This document shows, piece by piece, positions 42,386 to 52,091 of a stretch of DNA of 64,000 bases. The stretch lies in NCBI GenBank assembly GCA_958296005.1, contig CATQHQ010000001.1, positions 512,134 to 576,133 on the forward strand. Reading direction: 5' to 3'. The position numbers and the translations under genes are program-made. The DNA is from Longimicrobiales bacterium. Lineage in GTDB: Bacteria > Gemmatimonadota > Gemmatimonadetes > Longimicrobiales > Gaopeijiaceae. The notes below the pieces were generated by a model. It was not told the DNA's origin, did not search any database, and was given only the letters and a program-made list of their open reading frames with translations. Each line of letters starts with the position of its first letter. The stretch's first letter is position 1.

Positions 42386-42831
42386 GCGGCGGCGGTTCGG
42401 CAGAGGCCCCGAGGGGCAGGAAGCGGTCCCCAGGCAAGCGGAAGGCCCCCAAGGAGCCCTTCGTCCCGAAGAAGCTCCGCAAGCCGGTCGGCTTCGGCGC
42501 GACCGAGCTGCCGGACGTGGACAAGGCGGAGCGCTTCCACTGCAGCGGACGCCAGGTTCCGTCGCCTATGGGAGGGTTTCTGGAGAGCCTCGGGACCAGG
42601 GGCGAGCCCGACGGGACCAGCACGGTTCTCTTCGAGTGCAAGATCTCCACCCTCCGCTTCCAGCTGCCCCTGCGGCGAAGCACGTGGCGGGAGCGGAGGA
42701 AGGTCCGGATGCAGGCCGACGAAGGGTTGGACCCGATGTGTCCGCGGGCGGAGCTGGGACCCGGTCTGGTTCGTCGCGGCAGGGACTGGTACTGCCCGCG
42801 CTGCAACCTGATGTTCGGGAGAGTGCCGTAG
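42382..42831 (+). CDS. Hypothetical basic protein with C-terminal zinc-ribbon-like Cys pair
   Basis: Protein of 149 residues. The N-terminal third is very basic and Pro-rich, the middle holds ISTLRFQLPLRRSTWRERRKV, and the end reads LDPMCPRAELGPG...RDWYCPRCNLMFGRV, a possible zinc site. TTG start overlaps the asparaginase stop by 4 bases. The long unrelated reading frame upstream of this start is a shadow of the asparaginase. No family recognised. Confidence 0.6.
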   Translation: MSGGGSAEAPRGRKRSPGKRKAPKEPFVPKKLRKPVGFGATELPDVDKAERFHCSGRQVPSPMGGFLESLGTRGEPDGTSTVLFECKISTLRFQLPLRRSTWRERRKVRMQADEGLDPMCPRAELGPGLVRRGRDWYCPRCNLMFGRVP

Positions 42832-42868
42832 GGCGGGCCCAGGCTCGCGGAGAGGCTGGACGGAGGCC

Positions 42869-43912
42869 GTGAAGCGAGTCGCGGTGATCGGCGGCGACGG
42901 GATCGGCCCGGAGGTGGTCGCGGCGGCGGTTCCCGTGCTGGAAGCGGTTGCCGACAAGCACGGCCTTCACGTGGCTCTGGATTCCTGGGACCTGGGTGCC
43001 GACCGGTACCTCCGGGACGGGACCACCCTCCCCGCCGGGGAGCGGGATCGCCTGGTGGACGAGTACGACGCCGCCCTGCTGGGGGCGATCGGCGATCCCC
43101 GTGTCCCCAGCAACGTCCATGCCCGCGACATCCTGCTGGGTCTCCGCTTCCACGCCGACCTGTACGTCAACTACCGGCCGTGCAGGCTCCTCGCGCCGTC
43201 CCTGTGCCCGCTGATCGACGCCCCCCACGAGATCGACATCGCCTTCTTCCGGGAGAACACGGAGGGGCTGTACGCCGGCGTGGGCGGGCGGTTCAAGGCC
43301 GGGACGCCCGACGAGATCGCCGTCCAGGAGAGCGTCAACACCTGGAAGGGCGTGGAGCGGATCGTGCGGGCGGCGTTCGAGCACGCGGCGCGCGCCGGAC
43401 GCGAACGGGTCACCCTGGTGGACAAGGCCAACGCCCTGGTGCACGAAGGCGCCCTCTGGCGGCGGGTGTTCGACGAAGTCGGCGACGAATGGCCGGAGGT
43501 GCGCCGGGACGCCGTGTACGTGGACGCCATGGCGATGGACTTGGTGCGCCGCCCGGAGCGGTACGAGGTCGTGGTAGCCTCCAACCTCTTCGGCGATATT
43601 CTGAGCGACCTGGGCGCCCAGATCACCGGCGGCTTGGGGCTGGCGCCGTCCGGAAACATCCATCCGGGCTCGTGGGCGTTCTTCGAGCCGACTCACGGCT
43701 CGGCGCCCGACATCGCAGGCACGGGCACGGCGAACCCGCTGGCGGCGATCCGCTGCGTCGTGCTCCTCTTGGAGTGGCTGGGGTGCAGCGAGGCGGGGGA
43801 CGACGTGGAGGCCGCGGTGGTGGCGTCGGTCGAAGCGGGCGTGGCCACTCCCGACCTGGGGGGAACCGCCACGACTCGCGAAGTGGGCGACTGGATCGCG
43901 GCCCGGGTGTAG
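42869..43912 (+). CDS. Isocitrate/isopropylmalate dehydrogenase family protein
   Basis: NAD-dependent beta-decarboxylating dehydrogenase of 347 residues. N-terminal VAVIGGDGIGPEVV, RENTEGLYAG, DKANALVHEGALW, the metal-binding SNLFGDILSDLGAQITGGLG and the NAD loop EPTHGSAPDIAGTGTANPLA. Similar in length to LeuB. No leuA/C/D genes are nearby, so leucine synthesis is not proven; tartrate or homoisocitrate dehydrogenase are alternatives. GTG start. Upstream of thiolase and hydroxyacyl-CoA dehydrogenase genes. Confidence 0.9.
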   Translation: MKRVAVIGGDGIGPEVVAAAVPVLEAVADKHGLHVALDSWDLGADRYLRDGTTLPAGERDRLVDEYDAALLGAIGDPRVPSNVHARDILLGLRFHADLYVNYRPCRLLAPSLCPLIDAPHEIDIAFFRENTEGLYAGVGGRFKAGTPDEIAVQESVNTWKGVERIVRAAFEHAARAGRERVTLVDKANALVHEGALWRRVFDEVGDEWPEVRRDAVYVDAMAMDLVRRPERYEVVVASNLFGDILSDLGAQITGGLGLAPSGNIHPGSWAFFEPTHGSAPDIAGTGTANPLAAIRCVVLLLEWLGCSEAGDDVEAAVVASVEAGVATPDLGGTATTREVGDWIAARV

Positions 43913-43989
43913 CTTTGAAGGGGGCTCGACGGCGTGGGCGCGCCGGGCGGGGGGACGACACGCGAGGCAATCGACGGGGAGCGACCGAC

Positions 43990-45195
43990 ATGGGCACGCA
44001 GGGCTTCGACAAGGAGGTCGTTTTTCTTTCCGGCAAGCGAACCCCCTTCGGCACGTTCGGCGGATCGCTGAAGGAGTTGTCCGCCACCGATCTGGGGGTG
44101 CTGTCGGCGACTTCGGCGCTGGAGGCGGCTGGAATCGATCCGGCCCGGGTCGGCCATGTGTTCTACGGGAACGCCCTCCAAAGCTCGGCGGATGCGATCT
44201 ACCTGGCTCGCCATGTGGGTCTTCGCGCCGGAGTGCCCCAGAGTGCGGGCGCCCTCACGGTGAACCGGCTGTGCGGCTCCGGGTTCCAGGCCGTCGTGTC
44301 GGGTGCGCAGGAGATCCTCCTGGGCGAAACCGACGTCGCCTTGTGCGGCGGAACCGAGTCGATGAGCCAGGCCCCTCACGTGGTGCGCGGCGCCCGCTGG
44401 GGGAAGCTGCGGCTGGGGCCGGCGGGCCAGCAGTTCCAGGACTCGCTGTGGGAGGCGCTGACGGACTCCAACTGCGGTCTGACGATGGCCCAGACGGCCG
44501 AGAAGCTGGCGGAGCGGTACGGCGTCACCCGAGAGGAAGCGGACCAGGTGGCCGTGAACAGCCAACTTCGGGCGAAGGCGGCGTGGGACGCGGGGCGCTA
44601 CGACGCGGAGGTGACCCCGGTGACCGTTCGCTCGCGCAAGGGAGAGCGGCTCTTCGGCGTGGACGAGCACGTCCGGCCCGACACCACCATGGAGCGGCTG
44701 GCCGGCCTCCGCCCCTACTTCAAGAAGGACGGATTGGTGACCGCCGGGAACGCCAGCGGGATAGGCGACGGGGCGGCGTCGATGGTCGTCGCGGACCGGG
44801 CCTGGGCCGATGCGGAGAACGCGACGCCGATCGGCCGGCTGGTGTCCTGGGGCTTCGCCGGCGTGGCCCCGGAGATCATGGGGATCGGTCCCGCTCCGGC
44901 GGCCCGGGCGGCTCTGGCCAAGGCGGGCCTGACGTTGGACGAGATCGACGTGGTGGAGATCAACGAGGCTTTCGCGCCGCAGTACAAGGCGGTGGAGAAG
45001 GAGCTGGGACTGGACCCCGATCGGACCAACGTGAACGGCGGCGCGATCGCGATCACCCATCCGCTGGCGGCATCGGGGGCCAGGATCACCCTCCATCTGC
45101 TCCACGAACTCCGGCGGCGAGGGGCCCGGTACGGACTCGGCGCCGCGTGCATCGGCGGGGGCCAGGGCGGCGCCGTCGTGGTCGAGGCGTACTGA
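43990..45195 (+). CDS. Acetyl-CoA C-acyltransferase (thiolase)
   Basis: Thiolase of 401 residues. Acyl-accepting Cys95 in NRLCGSGFQ, the NEAFAPQ motif, the general base in ITHPLAASGAR and the second catalytic Cys387 in AACIGGGQGG. It condenses or cleaves acyl-CoA in fatty-acid or ketone-body metabolism. ATG start. Downstream, after one unknown gene, lies a 3-hydroxyacyl-CoA dehydrogenase that supplies the preceding step of beta-oxidation. Confidence 0.92.
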   Translation: MGTQGFDKEVVFLSGKRTPFGTFGGSLKELSATDLGVLSATSALEAAGIDPARVGHVFYGNALQSSADAIYLARHVGLRAGVPQSAGALTVNRLCGSGFQAVVSGAQEILLGETDVALCGGTESMSQAPHVVRGARWGKLRLGPAGQQFQDSLWEALTDSNCGLTMAQTAEKLAERYGVTREEADQVAVNSQLRAKAAWDAGRYDAEVTPVTVRSRKGERLFGVDEHVRPDTTMERLAGLRPYFKKDGLVTAGNASGIGDGAASMVVADRAWADAENATPIGRLVSWGFAGVAPEIMGIGPAPAARAALAKAGLTLDEIDVVEINEAFAPQYKAVEKELGLDPDRTNVNGGAIAITHPLAASGARITLHLLHELRRRGARYGLGAACIGGGQGGAVVVEAY

Positions 45196-45202
45196 CCGGG
45201 AC

Positions 45203-46123
45203 GTGACGGACGGGGACGACGGGGAGGTGAGCGGCGGAGGGCCGCTGTCGCGGCGTCAGTTCGAGGAGGTCATGCGCCGGGCCGCCGAGTTGGCCGCCGA
45301 TCGACCCGACGCCGAAGATGCGGGCCTCACCGACGCGGAGGTCGTGCGGATCGGGGGCGAAGTGGGCCTGCCGGAGCCCCACGTCCGCCAAGCGCTGGCG
45401 GAAGTTCGCGTCGGGCGTGGCGTGGTGGAGTCGCGCCGGAGGCAGCGCGGCCTGAGTGCTCTTGTTGGGCCGGGCACGATCCGCACCAATCGAACCGTGG
45501 CGCGGCCGCGCCAGCGGATCGTGCGCGAGCTGGACGAGTTCATGGTCGCCGGGCAGCTGCTGCAGCGAGTGCGCCGCAAGGACGACCTGCTCCAATACCG
45601 TCCTGCGATCGACTGGGCGTCGCGGGTGGCCAGGGCCGCCAGCTCGACCTCCCGACAGCACTACGTGGCCGCCGCCCGACTGGTGGAGGTGCGCCTGCAG
45701 GAGGTGGACGCCGGCTCCACGCTCGTGGAGCTGCATGTGGACCCAGGGGTCGCGACCAACTACCAGCTGGGCGCGGCGTTCGGCGGTGCGGCGGTGGGTG
45801 CGATCCTGGGCGGGGCCGCCGGGCTCGGGGTGGCGCTGCTCTTTCCCCTGACCGTGGCGGTGATCGCCGGAGCGGCGGCGGGAACGGCCGCCGCGCTGGC
45901 GGTGGCAACGATCTGCGGACGGGGGTTCCGTCGGCGGTTGAGAGAGGTAGACTCGGAGGTCGAAGGGATCCTGGACGCCCTGGAGAGGGGTGGCGACCTG
46001 GAGCCGCCGCCGCCGGCTTGGCGACGCTGGGTCCGGCGCCACTTTCACGGCGTGGCCAGGGAGATGATGAGCCGAGAGCGAAACGACCGCGCCGTCGGGG
46101 GGCGCGAAACCGAAAGGAACTGA
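45203..46123 (+). CDS. Hypothetical protein with two Gly/Ala-rich membrane segments
   Basis: Protein of 306 residues. N-terminal helical region SRRQFEEVMRRAAELAAD then LTDAEVVRIGGEVGLPEPHVRQAL, a central domain with GPGTIRTNRTVARPRQRIVREL, then a hairpin of membrane helices (~190-235, GAAFGGAAVGAILGGAAGLG and the following Ala-rich stretch) and a basic tail. No enzymatic motif. GTG start 8 bases after the thiolase stop, so it sits between two fatty-acid genes. No family recognised. Confidence 0.7.
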   Translation: MTDGDDGEVSGGGPLSRRQFEEVMRRAAELAADRPDAEDAGLTDAEVVRIGGEVGLPEPHVRQALAEVRVGRGVVESRRRQRGLSALVGPGTIRTNRTVARPRQRIVRELDEFMVAGQLLQRVRRKDDLLQYRPAIDWASRVARAASSTSRQHYVAAARLVEVRLQEVDAGSTLVELHVDPGVATNYQLGAAFGGAAVGAILGGAAGLGVALLFPLTVAVIAGAAAGTAAALAVATICGRGFRRRLREVDSEVEGILDALERGGDLEPPPPAWRRWVRRHFHGVAREMMSRERNDRAVGGRETERN

Positions 46124-46125
46124 CG

Positions 46126-47004
46126 TTGGAGATTCGCAAAGTAGGCGTGGCCGGATGCGGCCTGATGGGAAGCGGGATCGCCGAGGTGGCCGCCCGAGCG
46201 GGATGCGACGTCGTGGTCCGGGAGGTTGATCCAGGGGCTCTGGAGGCAGGGCGTGGCCGGATCGAGAAGTCCCTTGCTCGGGCCGTGGCGAAGGGAAAGC
46301 TGGCGGAGGCGGCCCGGGACGACGCCCTGGGGCGCATCCGCTTTACGACTTTGCTGGACGACTTGGCCGGCGCGGAGCTGGTGGTCGAGGCGATCGTCGA
46401 GTCCCTGCCGGCGAAGACCGAGCTCTTCGGCCACCTGGACGGCGCGTGCGGCGCGGAGACGATCTTCGCGTCCAACACCAGCTCCCTGACCGTGACCGAC
46501 ATCGCGGCGGCCACGTCGCGCCCGGACCGCTTCGTCGGCCTGCACTTCTTCAACCCGGTGCCGATCATGAAGCTGGTCGAGGTGGTGCGGACGATCGCCA
46601 CCAGCCAGGAGACGTTCGACGCCGCCTTCGCCTTCGCCAAGCGGATCGGGAAGACGCCGATCAAGGCGAGGGACAACTCCGGGTTCGTCGTGAACCTGCT
46701 TCTGGTCCCCTACATGCTGGACGCGATCCGGCAGCTGGAGCGGGGCGTCGCCACCGTCGAGGACATCGACAAGGGAATGACGCTGGGCTGCGGCTACCCG
46801 ATGGGGCCGTTCACCCTCTGCGACTTCGTGGGGATCGATACCCTACACCTGATCTCGGAGATCATGTTCGACGAGTACCGAGAGGAACGGTACGCGCCGC
46901 CCCCGCTCCTCAAGCGTCTGGTCTCGATGGGGCGCTTCGGACGCAAGACCGGCAAGGGGTTCTACGAGTGGACTCCCGAGGGGCCGGTGCCCCTGATCGT
47001 CTAG
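46126..47004 (+). CDS. 3-hydroxyacyl-CoA dehydrogenase
   Basis: NAD-dependent dehydrogenase of 292 residues. Rossmann loop GVAGCGLMGSGIAEVAARAG, SNTSSLTVTDIA, catalytic His in LHFFNPVPIMKLVEVV, NSGFVVNLLLVPYMLDAIRQL and the C-terminal GRKTGKGFYEW. It oxidises 3-hydroxyacyl-CoA (3-hydroxybutyryl-CoA type by length). TTG start at 46126 with AAAGGAAC upstream. Works with the nearby thiolase. Confidence 0.92.
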   Translation: MEIRKVGVAGCGLMGSGIAEVAARAGCDVVVREVDPGALEAGRGRIEKSLARAVAKGKLAEAARDDALGRIRFTTLLDDLAGAELVVEAIVESLPAKTELFGHLDGACGAETIFASNTSSLTVTDIAAATSRPDRFVGLHFFNPVPIMKLVEVVRTIATSQETFDAAFAFAKRIGKTPIKARDNSGFVVNLLLVPYMLDAIRQLERGVATVEDIDKGMTLGCGYPMGPFTLCDFVGIDTLHLISEIMFDEYREERYAPPPLLKRLVSMGRFGRKTGKGFYEWTPEGPVPLIV

Positions 47005-47037
47005 CGCTCACGCAGCGCTCACGGGTACCCCCCGCTA

Positions 47038-47235
47038 CTACCTCCGGGGGCCTCTCCGCTGTCTCCGTCGCTCCCGCCGAACGGCCGCTTCTCGCCGGCG
47101 CTTCCGCCGGGCGCTGGGCTTTTCGTAGAAACGGCGCTTCCGAAGTTCCGAGTAGAGGCCGGAGCGCTGGACCTTCCGCTTGAAACGGCGGAGGGCCCGC
47201 TCCAGGCTCTCGTTGTCTTGAACGATGACTTCCAA
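47038..47235 (-). CDS. rpsU: 30S ribosomal protein S21
   Basis: Basic protein of 65 residues with the S21 pattern [40 protein letters not shown] and an Arg-rich tail. The TTG start at 47235 is proposed because homologous S21 proteins begin at this point; the longer in-frame extension to 47412 is antisense-like sequence. S21 acts in initiation, influencing Shine-Dalgarno recognition. Confidence 0.85.
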   Translation of the reverse strand: MEVIVQDNESLERALRRFKRKVQRSGLYSELRKRRFYEKPSARRKRRREAAVRRERRRQRRGPRR

Positions 47236-47284
47236 CGTTTGAACGACCTCGCGTGAGTTGCACGTGCTGAATTGAAGGGCTTGA

Positions 47285-47866
47285 TCATACCGCCGGTTGG
47301 AGGGGGACCGCAAGCCCCGGCGCCTTGGCCATCGCTTCGTCCAACATGCCCCGGACCGCCTCCGTCGCGTCGTAGGCACCCGACCACAGCTCGCGGAAGC
47401 GAGCGCCGGCAAGCTCGGCCCCGTCGGCGCCGCACACCGTGGCGAACGCCGGTCCCGATTCCGGGAAGGGTCGCTGGAACCAGTGGAAGCCGAAGATCGC
47501 GGCGAAGGCGCGGTCGTCCCGGTGGAAGACGGAGAAGTCCGGCGTCCACACGGCCATCGGCGCCACCCGCACCAGCAGTCCGCCGTTGGCCAGCAACCGA
47601 GAGAGGCGCTCGGCCACGGGGCGGCGCTCCGGGTCCGCCATCACGCACTCGGCGTCGGCGCGGAAGGCGGCCGAGTTCAGCTCTGCCAGAACCACCCGGA
47701 TGCGGACCAGTCCTTGAGCTTCGTCCGCGCCCAAGTCCACTCCGGCCAGGCGGATGTGCCGGGCCGCGAACGCGATCTCGGTGCTCTTGAGGGCGAGAAG
47801 GCCGAAGCGGACGCGGAGGTCCGGCTGGGCCCGTTCGTCGAGGACTTCGCCTAGCGCTTGAGTCAT
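47285..47866 (-). CDS. Hypothetical protein (193 aa)
   Basis: Cytoplasmic protein of 193 residues without signal peptide or membrane segment. Contains an alpha/beta pattern ([32 protein letters not shown]) and an aromatic stretch [11 protein letters not shown]. No family recognised. It lies 18 bases downstream of ychF in the same direction, so the two and rpsU may share a transcript. Confidence 0.65.
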   Translation of the reverse strand: MTQALGEVLDERAQPDLRVRFGLLALKSTEIAFAARHIRLAGVDLGADEAQGLVRIRVVLAELNSAAFRADAECVMADPERRPVAERLSRLLANGGLLVRVAPMAVWTPDFSVFHRDDRAFAAIFGFHWFQRPFPESGPAFATVCGADGAELAGARFRELWSGAYDATEAVRGMLDEAMAKAPGLAVPLQPAV

Positions 47867-47884
47867 GGGCGGGGATCGCCTCCG

Positions 47885-48925
47885 TTAGACGTTGAACCGG
47901 ACATGCATGATGTCGCCGTCCTGCACGACGTACTCCTTTCCCTCCACCCGGAAGTGCCCCGCGTCCTTCACCGCCTGCTCCGAGCCGTACTCGGCGAAGA
48001 GCGGGTAGGGGATCACCTCCGCCCGGATGAACCCCCTCTCCAGGTCGCTGTGGATGCGGCCGGCCGCGGCGCGGGCGCGGGTTCCCCTGCGAACCGTCCA
48101 CGCCCGGACCTCGTCCCCCCCTGTGGTGAAGAAGGAGATCAGGTCCATCAGCCCGTAGGCCGTTCGGACGAAGCGGGCCAACGTCGGCTCCGCCAGCTCC
48201 ATCTCCTCCAGAAAGTCGGCTTGGTCTTCCGGGTCCAGGCTCGCGATCTCCGCTTCCACTTGGGCAGACAGCACCAGCGCGGCCCCGCCTTCGGCCTCGA
48301 TCTCGGCGGCCAGGGAGGCGTCGAGGGGTTCGGCGGCCTGGGACTCGTTGCGGTTGACGGCGACCAGAAGGGGCAGGTCGGTGAGGAGGCCGTAGCCTTG
48401 GAGGAAGCCCCGGTGGAGTTCGTCGGCCGAGAGGAGGCGCAGCGGGCGTCCTTCTTCCAGAGCCTCGGTCGTCGTCTCGAAGGCGGCGATCTCGCGAGAG
48501 TCGGCGCGCTCCTTCCGGGCCCGGTCCAGCCGGCGCTCCGCGATCTCCAAGTCAGCCAGCACGCATTCGGTGTGGAACGCCTCCAGGTCGCGCAGGGGGT
48601 CGGGGTCGCCGTCGAGCGCTGGGTTGACGAAGTCGCGGAGGACCAGGCAGAGAGCCTCCTGATCGCGGATCCGCTGGAGGGTGGCGGGCAGCAGGACCTG
48701 TCCGCCCGAGCCGTGCTCGCCGGGCACGTCGCGGAAGTTGATGGTGGCGTACGTGGTCTTCTTGGGGCGGAACGTGCGGGAAAGGTCGTCGATGCGCGGG
48801 TCCGGCACGCGGGCCGTGCCCATGCGGAGTTCGCCCCCGAAGCCGACCGGCGCGTCGAGGCCGGTCATGGCGTTGAAGAGCGTGGTCTTGCCGGAACCGG
48901 CGAAGCCGACGAGGCCGACCTTCAC
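47885..48925 (-). CDS. ychF: Redox-regulated ATPase YchF
   Basis: Obg-related P-loop NTPase of 346 residues that prefers ATP. Walker A GFAGSGKTT (7-15), DVPGEHG switch region, the altered specificity motif NRNES (NxxE in place of NKxD), a central coiled coil and a C-terminal TGS domain (FFTTGGDEVRAWTVRRG, EYVVQDGDIMHVRFNV). GTG start at 48925. Associates with ribosomes and is implicated in translation and oxidative-stress control. Confidence 0.9.
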   Translation of the reverse strand: MKVGLVGFAGSGKTTLFNAMTGLDAPVGFGGELRMGTARVPDPRIDDLSRTFRPKKTTYATINFRDVPGEHGSGGQVLLPATLQRIRDQEALCLVLRDFVNPALDGDPDPLRDLEAFHTECVLADLEIAERRLDRARKERADSREIAAFETTTEALEEGRPLRLLSADELHRGFLQGYGLLTDLPLLVAVNRNESQAAEPLDASLAAEIEAEGGAALVLSAQVEAEIASLDPEDQADFLEEMELAEPTLARFVRTAYGLMDLISFFTTGGDEVRAWTVRRGTRARAAAGRIHSDLERGFIRAEVIPYPLFAEYGSEQAVKDAGHFRVEGKEYVVQDGDIMHVRFNV

Positions 48926-49111
48926 GAGGCGCAGCCGTGGGCTGGGGGACCGGGAACGTAGGGGACGGGAGAACGTGGCATTGGTTGGCGGCGGGTTGCC
49001 GGGCAGGCGGAGGGCGGGGCACGTTGAACGAAACCCGGGCGGCTCGCGGAAGTCAACGTGCTTGGGACACCTCGCGACGGCGCGCCCGGCCAAGCGGAAA
49101 GGGACGGCCAA

Positions 49112-50407
49112 GTGGAGAGAGACGAACCGGCGCGCAGCACGGGTTACCGGAGCGTCTCGCGACGTGCGTTCCTGGCAGGCGGGGCCGCCGGAGTGGCGAG
49201 CGCCTCCCTTTCAGCCTGCGTGCCCGAGAGCCGCGATCGGCAGGCCGCCGGCGTCCGCCTTACCGCCCCTGCTGGGACCGGCGACGAAGCGTGGGCTCGG
49301 GTGCGCGAACAGTTCGTGCTGGAGCGCGGCGTCGCCTACATGAACAACGCAAGCCTGGGGATGCCGCCCGCGTCGGTTGCGGCGGCGGTCGGGGCCGGGT
49401 ATGAGGCGCTGTCGCAGGAGCCTCTGCGGGCGAAGAACGAACTGTCGGAGGCGATCGCGGGCCGGGTGAGGCCGGGGCTCGCGGCGATGCTAGGGGCCGA
49501 ACCGGACGAGCTGGCACTGACCCGGAACGCCAGCGAGGCGCTCCATATCGGGGCCTTCGGCGTCCGGTTGCGCCGCGGCGACGAGGTGCTGGTCACCAGC
49601 CAAGAGCACCCGGCGGGCCTGCGGCCATGGGAGATGCGGGCCGAACGGGACGGCGTCAGGGTGAGCAAGGTGACGATCCCGAGTCCCTTGGAAAGCGCCG
49701 ACCAAACGGTGGCGCTGGTGGAGGAGGCGCTCACCCCCGCCACGCGAGTCGTCGCCTTCTGCCACGTGACCCGGGGCGGCCACCTGTACCCGGTTCGCCG
49801 CCTCTGCGCGCTGGCCCGGGAGCGAGGGTGCGTCAGCCACGTGGACGGTGCCCAAGCCGTCGGAATGTTCCCGGTCGATCTTCACGACCTGGGGTGCGAC
49901 ACCTACTCGGCGAGTCTCCACAAGTGGTTCCTGGGGCCGATGGGCACAGGCGTCTTCTACGTGCGGGCCGCCGCGCGAGACAGGGTCGCGTCGGTCTTTG
50001 CGCCGGGGGAGGTGGAGGGTGGGGCAGTCTATCGGCCGCCCGGGACGTCCGCGCTGCCGCTGCGGGCGGCGTTGGCGGCGTCCCTGGAGTTCCTGGAGGA
50101 CGTGACGGTGGAGGCCGTCGAGGCCCGCACCCGCCACTTGTCGGACTACCTCAAGGCTCGGCTGGCGCAGATCGACCGGGCCACGCTGCTGAGCGGCGAC
50201 AACCGGGAGGTGTGCTGTCCCGGCTCCACGATCTTCGAGCTGGAAGGCGTGGACGCGGTGGAGGCCGTGGGGCTTGTGGCGGAGCGGGCCCAGATACATA
50301 TCGACGAGCACCAGCGCGATGGGCACAACGCGATCCGCGTGTCCACCCACGTCTACAACACCCAGGCCGAGATCGACCGGCTGGCGACGACCCTGGAGGA
50401 GCTGTGA
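49112..50407 (+). CDS. Exported class V aminotransferase-like PLP protein
   Basis: Protein of 431 residues with a twin-arginine signal and lipobox (SRRAFLAGGAAGVASASLSAC, given as two pieces: SRRAFLAGG then AGVASASLSAC), so it appears to be exported and lipid-anchored. The body is a class V fold: MNNASLGMPP, TRNASEALH, HVDGAQAVGMF and the PLP lysine in SASLHKWFLGPMG. Similar exported isopenicillin-epimerase-like proteins occur in this phylum. An extracytoplasmic PLP enzyme is unusual. GTG start at 49112 has GGGAC upstream; next gene overlaps by 4 bases. Confidence 0.85.
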   Translation: MERDEPARSTGYRSVSRRAFLAGGAAGVASASLSACVPESRDRQAAGVRLTAPAGTGDEAWARVREQFVLERGVAYMNNASLGMPPASVAAAVGAGYEALSQEPLRAKNELSEAIAGRVRPGLAAMLGAEPDELALTRNASEALHIGAFGVRLRRGDEVLVTSQEHPAGLRPWEMRAERDGVRVSKVTIPSPLESADQTVALVEEALTPATRVVAFCHVTRGGHLYPVRRLCALARERGCVSHVDGAQAVGMFPVDLHDLGCDTYSASLHKWFLGPMGTGVFYVRAAARDRVASVFAPGEVEGGAVYRPPGTSALPLRAALAASLEFLEDVTVEAVEARTRHLSDYLKARLAQIDRATLLSGDNREVCCPGSTIFELEGVDAVEAVGLVAERAQIHIDEHQRDGHNAIRVSTHVYNTQAEIDRLATTLEEL

Positions 50408-51480
50408 GGAAGACGAATCGATACGCGAGGCGGGCCGACCGAGCGGTGGTGGGTGCAGCGCTGGCGTTCCTGCTCGGAGCGGCGGCCTGCCGGCTGGAAC
50501 CCAAGGTGGCGGATCGGTCCGGCGACGGCGTGGAGCCCGGAGTTGCCGAGCAGGGCGCGGCCGTCCCCACCCCGGAGTTCACGCTGGGGGCCGAGAACAC
50601 GCATGCCCGCTGGAGCGCGACGATCCCGCCGGTGCTGACGGTGCCGTCGGGCGCGGTGGTTGAAGTGCGTACCAAGGAGGCGTCGGACGGGCAGGTCGTG
50701 GAGTCCACCGAAGCGGCCGAGCTGGCCGATCTGGACTTCGGGCTCATCCATCCGCTGACGGGCCCGGTCTACGTCGAAGGCGCCCAGCCCGGGGACGTGC
50801 TTGCGGTCACGATCCACGAGATCGAGGTGGAGGGCTGGGGGTGGGCAACGATCATCCCCGGCTTCGGCTTCTTGGCCGACGAGTTCACCGAGCCGTGGAT
50901 CCGGGGGTTCGAGATGGCGCCGGGCGCGACCGAGGTCGCCTTCAACGAGCGGATCACCATCCCCCTGGCCCCCTTCGCCGGCGTGATGGGCGTCGCGCCC
51001 GCCACCGACTCCATGCTGGTGACGATCCCGCCTCGGGCCAACGGCGGCAACATGGACAACCGCCACATGACCGCGGGAACCACCGTCTACTTCCCGGTGC
51101 AGGTGGAGGGCGCCCTGTTCTCGGTCGGCGACACCCATGCGGCCCAGGGCGACGGCGAAGTGTCGGGCACCGCCATCGAGGCGCCGATGCGCATCGTGTA
51201 CCAAGTCGAGGTCGTCGAGAACTCGCGGGGGATCGTCGAACCCCAGTACGAGACCGACGAGTACTACGCGGTCACCGGCTTCGCACCGACGATCGACGAC
51301 GCGGCCCGCAAAGCCACGCGCTACATGATCGACTACTTGGCGGCGGAGCACGGGCTGACCCGCGAAGAGGCGTACGTCCTCTGCTCCCTTGCGGGCGACC
51401 TGAAGATCTCCGAGACGGTGGACGTGCCCCACATGCTGGTGAGCATGCACATGCCCAAGTCGATCTTCCGGGGCCGATGA
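50404..51480 (+). CDS. Acetamidase/formamidase family protein, lipoprotein
   Basis: Protein of 358 residues with an N-terminal signal and lipobox (LLGAAAC). The FmdA/AmdA fold is visible: LTGPVYVEGAQPGDVLAVTI, PFAGVMGVAP, PPRANGGNMDNRHMTAGTTV, VGDTHAAQGDGEVSGTAIE. The family hydrolyses short amides to acid and ammonia using metals bound by these His/Asp residues. GTG start overlaps the class V gene, and its stop overlaps the next ATG. Probably periplasmic. Confidence 0.88.
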   Translation: MRKTNRYARRADRAVVGAALAFLLGAAACRLEPKVADRSGDGVEPGVAEQGAAVPTPEFTLGAENTHARWSATIPPVLTVPSGAVVEVRTKEASDGQVVESTEAAELADLDFGLIHPLTGPVYVEGAQPGDVLAVTIHEIEVEGWGWATIIPGFGFLADEFTEPWIRGFEMAPGATEVAFNERITIPLAPFAGVMGVAPATDSMLVTIPPRANGGNMDNRHMTAGTTVYFPVQVEGALFSVGDTHAAQGDGEVSGTAIEAPMRIVYQVEVVENSRGIVEPQYETDEYYAVTGFAPTIDDAARKATRYMIDYLAAEHGLTREEAYVLCSLAGDLKISETVDVPHMLVSMHMPKSIFRGR

Positions 51481-52091
51481 GCGGCGGCGTGGCGGGCTCC
51501 CGACGGGCGTTCCTCAAGCGATCCGCCGCAGTGGTCGCAACGGCGTCGGCGGGGGCGTGCGGTCGTCGGGGCGAGGGCGAGGGCGAGGGCGCGACGGCTC
51601 AAGTCGTCCTGCCCGGCGAGACCCTCCGAGCGGTCGGCAAGGCGGTGCTGCCGGGGGAGCTGGGAGCGGACGGAACCGAGCGGGCCGTCGCGGCGTTCGA
51701 GCGGTGGGCGGCCGACTTGGAGCCGGTTGCCGAGCTGCGCCACTCGTATCTGGTGCCGGGAGTGCGCTATTCGGGACCGGACCCCAGGCCGGGCTGGGCG
51801 GCCCAGCTTCAAGGGCTGGAGACGGAGTGCATGAAGCGCCACGGAACGTCCCTTGCCGAAGCGGAGATCGGCCAGCGCCGCGAGATGCTGGCGGGCCGCG
51901 TGCAGGAGGCGCGAGGCGACTTCGGCCCACCAGCCGAAGCCGGGCACGTGGCGGTCGCGCTGATGGCCCACTTCTACCGTTCCGCCGTTGCCCGAGACCT
52001 CTGCTACCGCAGGGCGATCGGCCAGGAGCAGTGCCGTGGGCTGGCAGGGGCCGGCGACGAGCCGGCGGCGCTCGCGGGAGCTGCCGCATGA
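51477..52091 (+). CDS. Gluconate 2-dehydrogenase subunit 3-like protein, Tat-exported
   Basis: Protein of 204 residues with a twin-arginine signal and lipobox-like Cys (GSRRAFLKRSAAVV, ASAGAC), a short Gly-Glu repeat, then a helical domain of the gluconate dehydrogenase small-subunit type (LRAVGKAVLPGELGADGTERAV, VALMAHFYRSAVARDLCY). It normally chaperones or partners a GMC flavoprotein, which is encoded directly downstream with a 4-base overlap. No cytochrome subunit follows. Confidence 0.82.
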   Translation: MSGGVAGSRRAFLKRSAAVVATASAGACGRRGEGEGEGATAQVVLPGETLRAVGKAVLPGELGADGTERAVAAFERWAADLEPVAELRHSYLVPGVRYSGPDPRPGWAAQLQGLETECMKRHGTSLAEAEIGQRREMLAGRVQEARGDFGPPAEAGHVAVALMAHFYRSAVARDLCYRRAIGQEQCRGLAGAGDEPAALAGAAA